Source of the DNA: Schistocerca nitens
Lineage: Eukaryota; Arthropoda; Insecta; Orthoptera; Acrididae
NCBI RefSeq assembly: GCF_023898315.1
Contig: NC_064615.1
Coordinates: 734,001,450-734,065,449, forward strand
DNA length: 64,000 bases
Direction of reading: 5' to 3'
Shown: one piece after another, positions 45,965 through 57,482 of the stretch
Layout: every line of letters begins with the position of its first letter
Position numbering within the stretch: the first letter of the stretch is position 1
Position numbers and translations under genes: made by a program
The notes under the pieces: model-generated
Seen by the model: the letters and a program-made list of their open reading frames with translations, nothing else
Database searches by the model: none
Told to the model about the DNA's origin: nothing

Positions 45965-47780
45965 GTATTCAAATAAAATAATTAGAAATTTCTCTCACTT
46001 ATTATCATATTTAGTAATTTAAGGTGTTTCACCACAAGAAAGTAACTGCCATTCTGATAATTTTCCTAATACGTTCTGAGAATAATACCATAGAAAAGAC
46101 AAACAACACAAAATAATTTTTCTTTCCGTATCGACTAATCTTCACTGACAACAATACAGTACTCGCAAGTTTAGAAAATTGCTTGAAATTTTCGGCGAAA
46201 GCTTCTTTTCCCAAAACGAATCCCTGTGGTTACATGTTTGAAATGCCCCTCAAAATGTGATGCAGACAACAGTGATATGAATTTTTGTTAGAGACTTCAT
46301 AGAAGTGGTAGTAACTAAATTGGTAATTTATAGAAAAAGAAGGATCACAGGTGAAATTCCCATCAACCAATCAATTAATAGATATTTACGAATAATGCGG
46401 TTAAAAATGACATGGCTGATACCCGATTCCTTCAACACCACTATTAAAGAACTTTTTCCCATCAACTGTAACACTTGTTAGACGTTAATCTGTCATTATG
46501 TTTGTTGGCGTTTGATTCAAACGAGGCTCATCAGCAACAATATTCAGGCCATTTTGAGGTGTTTGAGCCAGCCACACAAACATTTTTTCCTCAGGAATAT
46601 GTTTCGCATGCTTCATCACCACTTTCTTCGTCTTCGCGACAGTTTCCCCATTCTGGAAAGATACACGGTGTTCATCTATTTTCCCAGTGAACTAAAAAAC
46701 CACGCTTCACACTCGTTGCAAGTACTCGCACATTCGACTGCCAGCAGCAAGCAACTCCAGCCCGGTTTATTCAACGCTATCGGGTTTTCCGGATACATTT
46801 TTTGCATATTGTGGTAAAAATTTTGTAGCTCCACTACGGGAACCTATTTTATGGGGTGATTTTTCGTGAGACAGTTTTAGGCATTTCATTTATGTACCAA
46901 CGTTGTTCGATATGCTACGCTACCCAGCTAGATGAGCTTTTTCATATTTACTACATTTCTCATGTACAAATAGAGTACTTAAGGCAGCAAATTGTAGCCA
47001 GACGGATAAAAGTAACTCGTATTAGTGCAAAACTTTCACTCCATAAATTAATTTGGTTTATTGCACCCGCTGCAGGATTTTATTTAATAAACACCAAAAC
47101 GACATTCAGTTGATACAAATTGTGTATTCTAACCCTTGATTAATTTATGGTAGTTCACAAAATCGGAGTTGTTCAAACCAAAACAACTAGTATCTTCCTA
47201 TCAAAACAAAAATTTGTAAACAACATAATGTCGATCCCATTAAAGATGGTGAAGTGTCATATCCCTGGGTGTTACTTATCCTGACTTTGGGACAAAATGA
47301 ACATGGCTTTCATGCAGTATGCGGCAGACCGTAGTATGTACAGGTGTATGTGGAATACCTGTAGCCATACCAAACAGGACCAGGTATCTGACATCAATGA
47401 TTCTCATTATCATCATTTATGGTGACTACCATCATCCACAATGGTCATTCAGTTCAAGCTAAAACATCACACGTCAGGTGCAGAGGCAAAATGATCAACA
47501 GCAGGAGTGCATAAAATTCTTGCAGTCTGCAGAAATTTGTCCTTTGTATGCATTTGCATTAGATGTCTATATCAAGTTCAGAGTCCCGCTAATCGTAAAA
47601 TGTGCTAGCAATTTTCATTGGACTTGAGCAAAGCACTCTTAACCCTCGTGAAAAAGTGCAAACGTTTCGAAAAATGTTCCTTCTGGAAGTACTCCAGTGT
47701 ATAGCTTGCTTTTCCATTTCGCTCCCAGGATCTGCCGGTTCCGTATCTCTTTTGAACCTGGTGCTTGCAGCCCTTAGAGA
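45965..47780. other. Start of intron 8: nothing recognised
   Basis: About 1.8 kb. Several frames of 60-100 codons exist (46475-46817) but none resembles a known family to me. Confidence 0.4.
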
Positions 47781-47830
47781 AGTGGTTCCCAACCTGGGGT
47801 AATAACCCCCTGAGGAGTAAAACGAAATTT
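47781..47830 (+). mobile_element. Possible hAT-type transposon terminus
   Basis: AGTGGTTCCCAACCTGGGGT resembles the terminal sequence CAGTGGTTCCCAACCT of many hAT elements and their MITEs. There is no partner end and no target duplication. A similar motif, CAGTGATTCCCAACCTTTGT, lies at 48532 in the same orientation. Confidence 0.4.
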
Positions 47831-48069
47831 TCTGAGAAGTAAAAACTAAACGATTCGATTCGGTTTCAGTCACGAAACTAAATTATTTTCAAAATATCAT
47901 TACCGTCATCACAATTTTATAATACTCTAGTTTTGGTTTTATGAATTATCAGTAATTTCTTTCTCTTAATTAGTAGCATTAATCAGTCAAGGTCACAGTT
48001 TCTTCACATTGTACACTTACTAATACATATCTTCGGCTTTGTCACATACATCACTGACGATAAAAGTGG

Positions 48070-48221
48070 GGTCGAGCGGTTTTAGGCGCTACAGTCTGGA
48101 CCCCGCGACCGCTACTGTCGCAGGTTCAAATCCTGCCTCGGGCATGGATGTGTGTGATGTCCTTAGGTTAGTTAGGTTGAAGTAGTTCTGAGTCCCATAG
48201 TGCTCAGAGCCATTTTGATTT
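48070..48221 (+). mobile_element. tRNA-derived SINE with internal deletion and 11-bp target duplication
   Basis: Main family, 5'-truncated (starts GGTCGAGCGGTTTTAGGCGC), B box GGTTCAAATCCTGCC, then a jump from AAGTAGTTCTGAG to TCCCATAGTGCTC that removes about 35 bp. It is flanked by GATAAAAGTGG at 48059-48069 and 48222-48232. Confidence 0.93.
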
Positions 48222-48235
48222 GATAAAAGTGGTTA

Positions 48236-48298
48236 GATAAACCCTCTGCCAGGCATTCAAGCTTAAATTGTAGAATAGTCATGTAGGTGTATATTTAA
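48236..48298 (+). mobile_element. CR1-like LINE 3'-end fragment
   Basis: AACCCTCTGCCAGGCATTCA and TAGTCATGTAGGTGTATAT resemble the terminal sequence of the CR1-like family (compare CTGCAGAGTGATTATGCGCA, ACGTAGGTGTAGG at 59005-59036). Only about 60 bp. Confidence 0.5.
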
Positions 48299-48531
48299 CA
48301 AATGAATAAGAAATTTAATTTTTCTGTAATTGCTTTCGAGTGGAGTTTCATTACAAATTTTAGTTTGCTATTTAGATGTGCCTAACTAGAAGAGCATAAA
48401 GACAAGTAAGAATGGATCTCACAGAAAAATAGATGTCTCCACTGTTCTAATGGTGCTGGCATTTCTTTAATATGGTCGAAAATTCAGCGACCATTGTGCA
48501 CAGCGAACCGGACGGAGCTCTCTCACTAGGG

Positions 48532-48786
48532 CAGTGATTCCCAACCTTTGTTAGACAGTTACCCCTGAGTGCAGTTATACGTTTAGCTGTACCCCTGCCT
48601 ATGCCCTGCCGTCTGTTACCCTCCTCCCCCACATTATCACCAGCTTTAGCACTTGGCTGGCCTGTAGAACGAAACACTTTTCTTGGAACACTTTTATTTT
48701 TAAAATGATACCGTTCCACTCTCGTATAGCGCACGGGAAAAATGAACACAAATATTTCCATGAGAGTTTTGATTTCCTTTATTTTA
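48532..48786 (+). mobile_element. Possible hAT-type terminus and remnant
   Basis: CAGTGATTCCCAACCTTTGT at 48532 is a hAT-like left end. No right end is recognisable before the Tc1 element at 48787. Low certainty. Confidence 0.4.
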
Positions 48787-50120
48787 CACTAATGGCTATT
48801 AAAATTGCTACACCACGAAGATGACGTGCTACAGACGCGAAATTTAACCGGCAGGAAGAAGATACTGTGATATACAAATGATTAGCTTCTCCCAGCATTC
48901 AGACAAGGTTGCCGCCGTTGGCGACACCTACAACATGCTGACATGAGGAAAGTTTCCAACCGATTTCTCATACACAAACAGCAGTTGACCGGCGTTGCCT
49001 GGTGAAACGTTGTTGTGATGCCTTGTCTAAGGAGGAGAAATGCGTACCATCACGTTTCCGACTTTGATAAAGGTCGGATTGTAGCCTATCGCGATTGCGG
49101 TTTATCGTAATACGATATTGCTGATCGCGTTGATTGAGATCCCGTGACTGTTAGCAGAATATGGAATCGGTGGGTTCTAAACGGAAAATCGTGCTGGATT
49201 GTGCAGCCACGTTTCGATCCCTGAGTCAACAGATGGGGACGTTTGCAAGACATTAACCATCTGCACGAATAGTTCGATGACGTTTGCAGCAGGATGGGCT
49301 ATCACCTTGGAGACCATGGCTGCGGTTAGCCTTGATGCTGCATCACAGACAGGAGCGCCTGCGATGCTGCACTCAATGACGAACCTGGGTGCACGAATGG
49401 CAAAACGTCATTTTTTCGGATGAATCGAGGTTCTGTTTAAAACATCATGATGGTCGCATCCGTGTTTGGCGACATCGCGGTGAACGCACATTGGAAGCGT
49501 GTATTCGTCATCGCCATACTGGCGTATCACCCAGTGTAATGGTATGGGGTGCCATTCGTTACACGTGTCGGTCACCTCTTGTTCGCACTGACGACATTTT
49601 GAACAGTGGACGTTACATTTCATATGTGTTACGACCCGTGGCTCTACCCTTCATTTGATCCCTGCGAAACCCTACGTTTCAGCAGAATAATGCACTACCG
49701 CATGTTGCAGTTCCTGTATGGGCCTTTCTGGATACAAAAAATGTTCGACTGCTGCCCTGGCCAGCACATTCTCCAGATCTCTCACCAATTGGAAACGTCT
49801 GCTCAATGATGGCCGAGCAACTGGCTCGTCACAATACGCCAGTCACTACTCTTGATGAACTGTGGTGTTGTGTTGAAGCTGCATGGGCAGCTGTACCTGT
49901 ACACGCCATCCAAGCTCTGTTTGACTCGATGCCCAGGCGTATCAAGGCCGTTATTACGGCCAGAGGTGGTTGTTCTGGGTACTGATTTCTCAGGATCAAT
50001 GCACCCAAATTGTGTGAAAATGTAATCACATGTCAGTTCCACTATAATATATTTGTCCAATGAATACCGGTTTATCATTTGCATTTCTTCTTGGTGTAGC
50101 AAATTTAATGGCCAGAAGTG
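48787..50120 (+). mobile_element. Tc1-like transposon with both ends, + strand, decayed
   Basis: Inverted ends CACTAATGGCTATTAAAATTGCTACACCACG (positions 48787-48817) and, reversed at 50120, CACTTCTGGCCATTAAATTTGCTACACCAAG, with TA on both sides. Inside on the + strand are RHHVSDFDKGRIVAYRDCGL (about 49030-49110, shifted frames), HEWQNVIFSDESRFCLKHHD near 49390-49450 (catalytic SDES block), SVMVWGAI near 49535, and EAAWAAVPVHAIQALFDSMP with RRIKAVITARGG at 49876-49970. Frameshifts between the blocks: inactive. Size 1334 bp. Confidence 0.88.
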
Positions 50121-50790
50121 TATTAATATGGTCATTTCTTCAAATATATGTGGGTGTCAATAAAATACTCTCGCACTCGGAGGAAAAAGTTGGTGATGGG
50201 AGCTTGGTAAATAGATCTCTCCTCAACGCAAAACATGATTATTTTAATGATTGCCAACCAGCGCGCGTGTCTTATCAGCGACAAATTCTCGACTCTTTCT
50301 CCGTCAATCCTATCTGGTAAGGACCTCATTATCACATCAGGACTGTACCAGAGGAGGGACAAGGGTAGTGAGGACGGACTCTGTAGTTGATGTTTTAAGG
50401 GTTTTAGCAATAAAACACAGTCTTTGGTTCGCTTTCCCCAATACATCTTCTATGTGATCGTTCCAATTAAAGTTGTCGTAATTGTTATCCTTAGGTATTT
50501 AGTTAATTGACAGCCTTTAGATGTGTGGCATTTCTCGTGTAGCCGAAATTTAGCGGATTCCTTTTATTACTCAAGGGGAGAACTTCATTATTTAGACAGA
50601 TATCATGTCTAAATCATTTCGCAATTTGTTCTGACAATCTGATGACTTTACAAGTTGACAAATGACAGCATCATCCGCAAACAATCTAAGTGAGCTGCTC
50701 AGATTGGCTTCTAAACCGTTTATGTAGAGCAGGAACAGCTGAGGGCCTGTAACATTTCTTATGGGAACGCCAGATATTACTTCTGTTTTA
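50121..50790 (-). mobile_element. CR1-like LINE, 3' half, minus strand (split by the LINE at 50791-55787)
   Basis: The minus strand reads VISGVPIRNVTGPQLFLLYI followed by NGLEANLSSSLRLFADDAVI and CQLVKSS, the RT core: GVPQGSVLGPLLF, then (F/Y)ADD. Similarity to the copy at 58140-58700 continues through NRRNPLNF... and ADRIDGE... (CAGATAGGATTGACGG in both). Its upstream continuation is at 55788-55905, beyond the 5-kb LINE. The 3' end is cut at the Tc1 element. Confidence 0.82.
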
Positions 50791-50932
50791 TTTATTTATT
50801 TAACCTGATCAGATTAGGGCCATCGGACCAGTGTTCCACACATGCAGTATTTCACACATCAGAGTTACCTCATGACAACAGTTTAAATGAGAAAATTAGA
50901 TTACTCTAGTGACAATATGAATAAAGAGTGGT

Positions 50933-51282
50933 GACTAAGACCTAATAAAGAAACTGCGGCAGTATTTTTACAACAGGTGCTATACATACAGATTATGATA
51001 AAAGCAATAATAATAACAGTAAAAAAAAGTCAAATAATAATGATAAACATGACTAAGACCTAATAAAGTAAATGCTGGCAGTATTTTACAACAGGTGCTA
51101 TACATACAGATTATGATAAAAGCAATAATAATAACAGTAAAAAAAGTCAAATAATAACGATAAACATGACTAAGACCTAATAAAGTAAATGATGGCAGTA
51201 TTTTACAACAGGTGCTATACATACAGATCATGATAAAAGCAATAATAATAACAGTAAAAAATCAAATAATAATGATAAACAT
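50933..51282 (-). repeat. Triple 115-118-bp tandem repeat in the LINE 3' UTR
   Basis: Three consecutive units at 50933-51050, 51051-51167 and 51168-51282, each starting GACTAAGACCTAATAAAG on the + strand and ending AATGATAAACAT. They differ at a handful of positions and by the length of an A run. Confidence 0.95.
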
Positions 51283-51446
51283 GAGAAAAATTGGCAATAG
51301 TAATGAAGATTTGTGCAGATGTACATTAATATCTTGGTGTGTAAAGTAGATGTTTACTAGTGTAGCGAGTTTTGGGGAAGGGAGATTTAAGGAGGGGGAA
51401 AGAGGGAAGTAATGAGGTGAAGTGCATTCATGTACAGAGGAAGGCA

Positions 51447-53544
51447 TTACTGTTGCTTAAGTAGATACGTCATTAACTGTTTTTTGAAGTCGGACATGTT
51501 TTTAAGTTCTCTAACATAACGAGGGAGGTTATTCCATAGTCGTGTTCCTGCTACTGTAAAGAACTTGGAGAAGGTGACTGAGCGATGCAGTGGAACGGAG
51601 AGGATTTTATTATGATGGGAACGTGTGTTTCTGTCACGTTGTTCCGACATGAGCGTTAGGGACGAGGAGAGATATGAGGGACAGTGTACATTTATAAGGC
51701 AGTAGATGACACAGAGTGTATGGAAATCTCTGCGTTTGTCTGCATGCAGCCAGGACAATTTTGCATATGCTGGTGAAATGTGATCAAAAAGTTGAAAGTC
51801 ACATATATATCGGACGCAGGCATTCATTACCAGTTCTAGACGTCGCGAATTTTCCTGAGAGAGGCCTTGTAGGATAATATCACTGTAGTCAATGATTGGG
51901 AGTATAAGCGTTTGTACCAATTTCTTTTTCAGATCGAGAGAGAAGAGTTTTTTTATATTTTTGTAGGACATGAAGGGATGCTGATGCTTTTTTGCACACT
52001 GAAGTTACGTGCTCTGTCCAATTTAGATTTTCATCTATTATAACTCCCAAACTCTTTGCTGAGGGAGAGAAGTTAATATTTGTTCCATTTAGGATAAGAG
52101 ATGGTACGGATTCCCGATGTTTTGGTCTAATGAGCTTAGAGTGACCAACAAGTACCGCTTGAGTTTTAGATGGGTTTCGTTTTAGACCTATGTCGTGTGC
52201 CCATTTTGACAGTGCATCCAGGTCAGTATTGAAATTTTCAATAGCTTTCTTGAAATTGCTTGGTTTCGCACTTAGATACAACTGAAGGTCATCAGCACAC
52301 ATATGATATCTGCAATAGGTCAGAACCGATGACACATCATTGACATACAGAGAAAAGAGTATAGGACCTAATACTGAGGCTTGGGGAATGCCTGACACTA
52401 CCTGCCGCCATTGTGATTTTATATTCCCAGACAGGACGCGTTGCTAACGAGACGTCATGTATGAGCGAAACCATTGCACTGCACTTGGTGAGAAATTTAG
52501 ACCGCTAAGTTTGGCTAGTAAGATGTCGAAGTCGTCAGTATCAAATGCTTTGCTGAAATCTAAGAAGCAAATGATAGTCGCTTCTTGTCTGTCCATGGCA
52601 AGTTTCAGGTCATCTGTCACCTTTATCAGTGCGGATGTTGTGCTTCGATGTTTACGGAAACCAGATTGGTATTCGTCTAGTAGGTTGTTAGTAGTTAGGT
52701 AGTTGGTGAGCTGGTCATGAACTATATATTCTAAGGCCTTTGATAGTGCAGGAAGAAGGCAGATGGGGCGGTAGTCAGAGGGTGCTGTGGCGATGTCCTT
52801 TTTAGGCAGTGGCTTAATTTGTCCCAGTTTCCAGGCCTCAGGGAAAACACTTGTGACTAATGAATCGTTGAAAATGTCTGTTATAGAGGTCAGTAGTTGG
52901 TCAATAATAAGTTTTACCATCTGGATAGTGATGCCATCATGTCCATTAGATGCTGATCTAATCCGCATTATGGCTTTCTTGACAGTACTGCAAGTGACGT
53001 GCTGTAGATAGAATTTTTCTTTGCTACAGTCCTTCATCCCCATGAAGTAATCAAGATTCTCTGTTTTTTTTTGCGGTTCAATTTTAGTTGTAGGTAATGT
53101 GAAGAAACTGTTTAGTTCTTCAGCTGGGACCATGGGATTTTCTGCAACTTTTATTTTGCCTAAACCGAGACTGCGGAGATTTTTCCATAGGATAGCTGGT
53201 CTACATCTATTGTCAGCTAATGTGCGGGCATGCCTGAGCTTAGCGTTTCTCACCGCTTGACTGACTTTGTTTCGTTTCTGTTTGTAAACAGTATGATTTT
53301 CAGGTGTAGGGTCTATCTTGTATGCTCGATGTGCAGCGTCTCTGAGATTCATGAGTTCTTTTAGTTCATCAGTCAGCCAAGGTGCAGGTTGCCTTTTTAC
53401 TTTTCTGGTCTTTATTGGAACATATTTGTCATATAGTTGAGTAATTTTGTTAGTGAAATCCTGGAGTTTGTCGTTTATGTCCGTGAGGGGAGTAGAGGTC
53501 ATCGCCCAAACTATTTCTTGTGCCTCACTTTCGAGTTCAGACAA
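51447..53544 (-). pseudogene. LINE ORF2, reverse transcriptase part, one stop and one frameshift, YADD changed to CADD
   Basis: From 53544: ...PAPWLTDELKELMNLRDAAH, SDYRPICLLPALSKALEYIV, CFLDFSKAFDTDDFDILLAK (RT motif A), a TAG after FRSYMTSR near 52446, then VSGIPQASVLGPILFSLYVN (motif B) and YHMCADDLQLYLS. The active-site Tyr of YADD is Cys. A frameshift in an A-rich run near 51950-51975 (LQKYKK) moves the rest (LILPIIDYSDIILQGLS, AGTRLWNNLPRYVRELKN) to another frame, ending at 51447. The thumb/C-terminal domain LWNxLPxxVR is typical of CR1/L2-like ORF2. Confidence 0.92.
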
Positions 53545-53562
53545 ATTTATGCGTTTGAGGTC

Positions 53563-54453
53563 TCAGTATGTAGACAGTTTTTGTTTCTTTCTAGGACATT
53601 CTAGTGAATACGTCATGAAAATGATGTCATGGGCAGACATGCCGGGCGCAGATATTTGAGAGGTGCGGATTATTCTGTTTGGAGATTTTGTTGCGAATAT
53701 ATCTATGAAAGTGTGGCTGGTAGTCGTGTGATGAGTAGGTGCCAGCTGAAGTAGTGTCATATTTGAGGAAGAAAGCATTCTCTTGAATTTCCCAGTGGAA
53801 GGACTATTGCGCAGAAAATTAATGTTAGTGTCACCTGCTATAATTACATGTTCATATGACGATTCGAGACTAGAGAGGGCAGTTTCGAAGCAGGCGAACC
53901 CGCTTACTTCAGGAGGTTTGTAAAGGACACATATTAAGCACTTTCTGTTAAGGGATTTGATCTCTATGAACATATATTCCTCTTGTTTATCTACATTGTT
54001 GTCGGATGTGTGTAGTACTGTAGGTGACAAATCAGAGCGTATGTAAGCCCCTACTCCGCCCCCTCGTCTGTTGCATCTGTCGCGCCTGAGAAAGATATAG
54101 CCATCTAGGTTTACGGAAGTTGTAGGAATACTTGGTTTGAGCCAAGTCTCTGACAAAAGTATTACGTGTATATCAGCAGATTGAAATATATATTTGAACT
54201 CGTCGAAGTGAGCTTGCAGGGACTGGACATTTGCATGTGCAATATGCAGTTTGGTGCGTTCGGGTGTTGATTGCCCGAGGAGGCTGCCGACCGATGTTTG
54301 CGGGTCGTGGTTAGCGGTGACAAGAGGGTCTGGCATGAGGAATGCGGATGACGTGTGAAGGTAGGGCAGGGGGGGGGGGTGAGGGAGTGTCCTCCCGGTT
54401 TTGTGCAGTGAAAGCGGCCGGGAGGGGGAGGGGGTGGGTCCCCAGGGAGGCAA
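53563..54453 (-). pseudogene. LINE ORF2, AP endonuclease domain
   Basis: The frame includes KLHIAHANVQSLQAHFDEFK, VILLSETWLKPSIPTTSVNL (catalytic SETWL), RRDRCNRRGGGVGAYIRSDL, HVIIAGDTNINFLRNS (GDxN) and FIDIFATKS with MSAHDIIFMTY (SxHD). These are the successive metal-binding and catalytic blocks of the APE-type LINE endonuclease. A TGA at 53563-53565 separates it from the reverse transcriptase in the same frame (STY*DLKRINLSELESE). Only this stop interrupts the domain boundary. A Pro/Ser-rich leader precedes it. Confidence 0.92.
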
Positions 54454-54870
54454 CGGGATCTGCGGTCAAGGTCAGCGAGGTCTGCAACGGTTCTGGAAGT
54501 AGCCGTGGGCTGGCAGGGGAAGGAATTTCGCTAAACACAACGGGAGTAATCTGCACGGAACGACAGAGCGTGATATTAATTGCACTTATGAGGATAACAA
54601 CCAAAGTATGATGGTGGGTTGCCAATTAAGGATGGAAATGAGACGACCTTATGTAGTAATTAACAAAACTACATGAGAAAAATAATTAAAGATGAAAACA
54701 GTTATGTGGAGAAACGAAAAGTTGATAATACAAATAATAACAAAACTACACGAGAAAAAATAATTAGAGACCATAAAAATAGTTATGTAGAGAAACGAAC
54801 AATTTGATAATACAATAGTTAAGCTATAGTTGACAGTGTAAACAATATAAACATACAGGTTAGACATGAT

Positions 54871-55699
54871 TTAGCTTCTAAAGCACAGGCCTTCGAGTTC
54901 ATTTACACTGGAAATTGTTTTCTTTCCGTTTTCGGTCTTAACCATTATCCTGCCGTCATTTTTCCATACGTTCTGCAGTCTAAATTTCGAAATCGCGCTC
55001 TTCAGAATGTTTAGTCTTTCAGAGGTCAGATCCTCGTGTACTGTCAGACCCGACTTCGCGAGATTCTTCTTTGCTCTGAAGACTTCAGATCTTTTCCTAT
55101 ACGACATAAATTTCACTATTATAGGTCTTCGTTTTGTAGAACCTGGCGACTTACGACCCACTCTATGACTTCTGTCAATGTCACTCAGAGTCACATGCAC
55201 GCCTAGCTTTTCTTGGACAAGGTTTATCACAAGTTCATCTGTGTTCTCTCTGCTGCTATCTGGAACGCCGAACAGTCTTGAGATTATTGCGTCTCTGATA
55301 TTGTTCGAGCTCGTCCGTCTTCTCGATCAATTTCTGTTCGAGCAGTCGTACTTTCTCCTCACTTGCTTTTAACGATGTGTCCAGTGCACGGGTCTCGCTC
55401 GCATTCGCCTCCAGAGTTTTCTGTATTTTCTCCGTCACTGCTGCAGTGACAGCATCAGTGATGGTTTGAACAACGAGCCCGAGCGTCTCCTTAGCCTGCA
55501 GCGCGGCACCCACCTCAGCCTTCACGAGTGCGGCGATGTCAGCGATGGCCGGCGGAGCGGCCGCAACTCCCGGTGTGGACTCCACGCCTGCGCTGTCGCC
55601 GGCCTGGCCGTTGGCTGCACTGCGCGTTGTTCGGCGATTTTCCATTTTAAGTGCGAATCCTTGCAATTGGTGCTCAGTATGTGATGTAAAATACGACAC
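54871..55699 (-). pseudogene. LINE ORF1 (coiled coil, RRM-like domain, C-terminal domain), one frameshift
   Basis: 55699-55256 encodes ENRRTTRSAANGQAGDSAGV, an Ala-rich stretch, and a coiled coil KASEEKVRLLEQKLIEKTDE, LEQYQRRNN. The frame then shifts by one base near 55285, and RLFGVPDSSRENTDELVIN with TLSDIDRSHRVGRKS and RPIIVKFMSYRKRSEVFRAK continues to 54871. QYxRRNNLxIxGxPE....E...V...I......(D)IxRxHRxG......RPIIVxFxxxxxRxxV is the L1-type ORF1 (transposase_22-like) organisation, an RNA chaperone. In frame 2 it ends LEGLCFRS. Confidence 0.88.
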
Positions 55700-55787
55700 T
55701 CGGCAGTAGATATACAGCTTTAGTATATGTAGATTAGCCTAACTGCTTAAAACACCTCCAGATTTCACGTAAACTTGCAAGCCAAAC

Positions 55788-55905
55788 TAACGCGAAGATT
55801 TTCCGTCAGTTACTACGAACTGTGACCTTTTTGATGGGAATGTACGAATCTAGTCGCACAACAGAGACGGTAATCCATAGGCAACCTGTTCGACTAGAAG
55901 CTCCT
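55788..55905 (-). mobile_element. CR1-like LINE, upstream piece of the copy split by the 5-kb LINE
   Basis: On the minus strand, GGTCACAGTTCGTAGTAACT and GACGGAAAATCTTCG correspond to GGTCACGGTTCGTAATAATT GACGGAAAGTCATCG at 58127-58157, and TGTTGTGCGACTAGATTCGT matches TTGTGCTATTGGATTCGTGA there. The piece ends exactly where the LINE 5' region begins; the RT sequence continues at 50790. Confidence 0.8.
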
Positions 55906-57482
55906 TGTGAGGATCGGAACCGAAAACCTTTTGGAAACATAATGCTGAAATTTAGCAGCTACCAGAATACTGTATTCTATATTGAGAACGAAAACAACGA
56001 TTCTTCAAGTAAAATAGTTTCCTCCATAGTATCGGGTATGTGTTCCGATAGAACTGTCTATCTTAAACCACAGGCATAATTTTTACTTCCACCTTCTCAA
56101 GATTAAGAATCAGTATCATCGAGTGTGCTCCATACCATCTGAGTTTGGCAGGTTTTTCCGCTCCCACCAACTACTGCTAACTATCGTAAATACGTTATTG
56201 TGGCTGAGATCGTAAAAGTGTGGACTCTTTTGTAATTCGATCACCCTGACTATGAAATACAAATTGTCATTGTAACTGGGAAAACGAAGTAATCAGTTGT
56301 GAAAGCAAGTGGGCACTGCCAACAGACAGTGTGCGACTGCTTCATGATAAATCCTTGATCTATTATAAATGACGGATAATTATGCTGTTGTGGCACATTT
56401 TATAATGTTAACTGAATCTTCTGTCAGTTCTTGGTAGAAAAATATTAGTGCTTTTCATTTATTATAAATTCTTGACCTCTTCATAGTGTAGTATTGAACT
56501 AAACCTTCACTTACTGTTGACTACAACCTGGCTATTCATGCGAGTCCTTGTGGGACATACCGACAGTGGTGAGGAATAGTCTGTACAGAGAGCGTGGTGT
56601 GTCTCGTTCATCATTCTGCCAGCAAGAACACGATCATAGCAGTATGTCAAGCAAGTACTAAGCACATTTTCCTAAGTAGTAGAAACTCTCACATGACGAT
56701 TTGGAACAATGAAACAAATTGAAGTTGATCTTGCGCAGAATAGATGTGGGGGATTGCTTCATTGTCCTCTACCAAACTTCAAAATATAGCCCAGTCAAGT
56801 GGTGCTCAAAACAGTCGTTATCGTAACAGAATTGCGGAAGTTTTTAAGTTTTTCTTTCTGATATTTGGAGTGCTGAATCCGAAATCCATGTTTGCTGCTT
56901 TCTGGAGGTCGGACACACAAGTAAAGAAGCGAAAACGTTAAAAGGATAGCAGATTTTTCATATTTTCGTTTATGTCTCGAAAACTATGTGTTTCTCGAAG
57001 ATGATCACTCTCAACAAAATTAAAGTAGGCAGAATTCACTACAAAATTCACTACTCAGGTTTGATTTACTGAGAAGCGGATCGGTGCTAGACCAACTGCA
57101 GACCAGTGATTTATTATTTTTTTTTTTTTTTGCCTTTCTGGGAAAACGTGGAAAACACCCACTCCCAACCCTTACAGCTTGAGAAATGTACACGTTATTA
57201 ACATAAACACCCAACAGTGTGAATGAAAATTAGAGAAAGTACAAGAGACGTCTGCAACATTCCATTTTCGCAGGAGGAGGAACGGAACAAAACGAAAATT
57301 ACGAAAAGAACCTTCTGCACCCTACAGCGGGATGGTCCCTTCCACATGCCTATCTCTCATCGACGGTGTACTTTTGGTGAATTACCACCGAGACTTGCTC
57401 TTCAGTTTGGTCCTACGGAACTAAGTGTGTGAAGTAAAAGAAAATCAGGCGAACGCCAGGAAGGAATGAAGGAAGAAGAATA
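55906..57482. other. Intron 8: nothing recognised
   Basis: AT-rich DNA. A T run lies at about 57115-57131. Confidence 0.45.

Larger units (their letters stand above)
50791..55787 (-). mobile_element. Nearly full-length non-LTR retrotransposon (CR1/L2-type with L1-like ORF1), minus strand
   Basis: From the 5' side (right): ORF1 at 55699-54871, ORF2 endonuclease at 54453-53563, reverse transcriptase at 53544-51447, 3' UTR with a triple 117-bp repeat, and an (AAAT)-type tail (TTTATTTATTTATTTA on +, 50788-50803 region). It is inserted in a CR1-like element, whose reading frame runs up to 50790 on one side and resumes at about 55788 on the other. The coding frames have few lesions, so it is a fairly young insertion. 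Confidence 0.9.

Noticed and set aside
46475-46817. Overlapping + frames of 71 and 101 codons as a host gene
   Set aside because: No recognisable domain, no splice context and no similarity to the esterase; not supportable as a gene.
50933-51282. CRISPR-like array (three regular repeats)
   Set aside because: The units are contiguous 115-118-bp tandem copies without spacers inside a LINE 3' UTR of an insect genome.
51889-53544. Domesticated reverse transcriptase supplying a host function
   Set aside because: The active site is CADD, there are in-frame stops and a frameshift, and the sequence lies within clear LINE boundaries.
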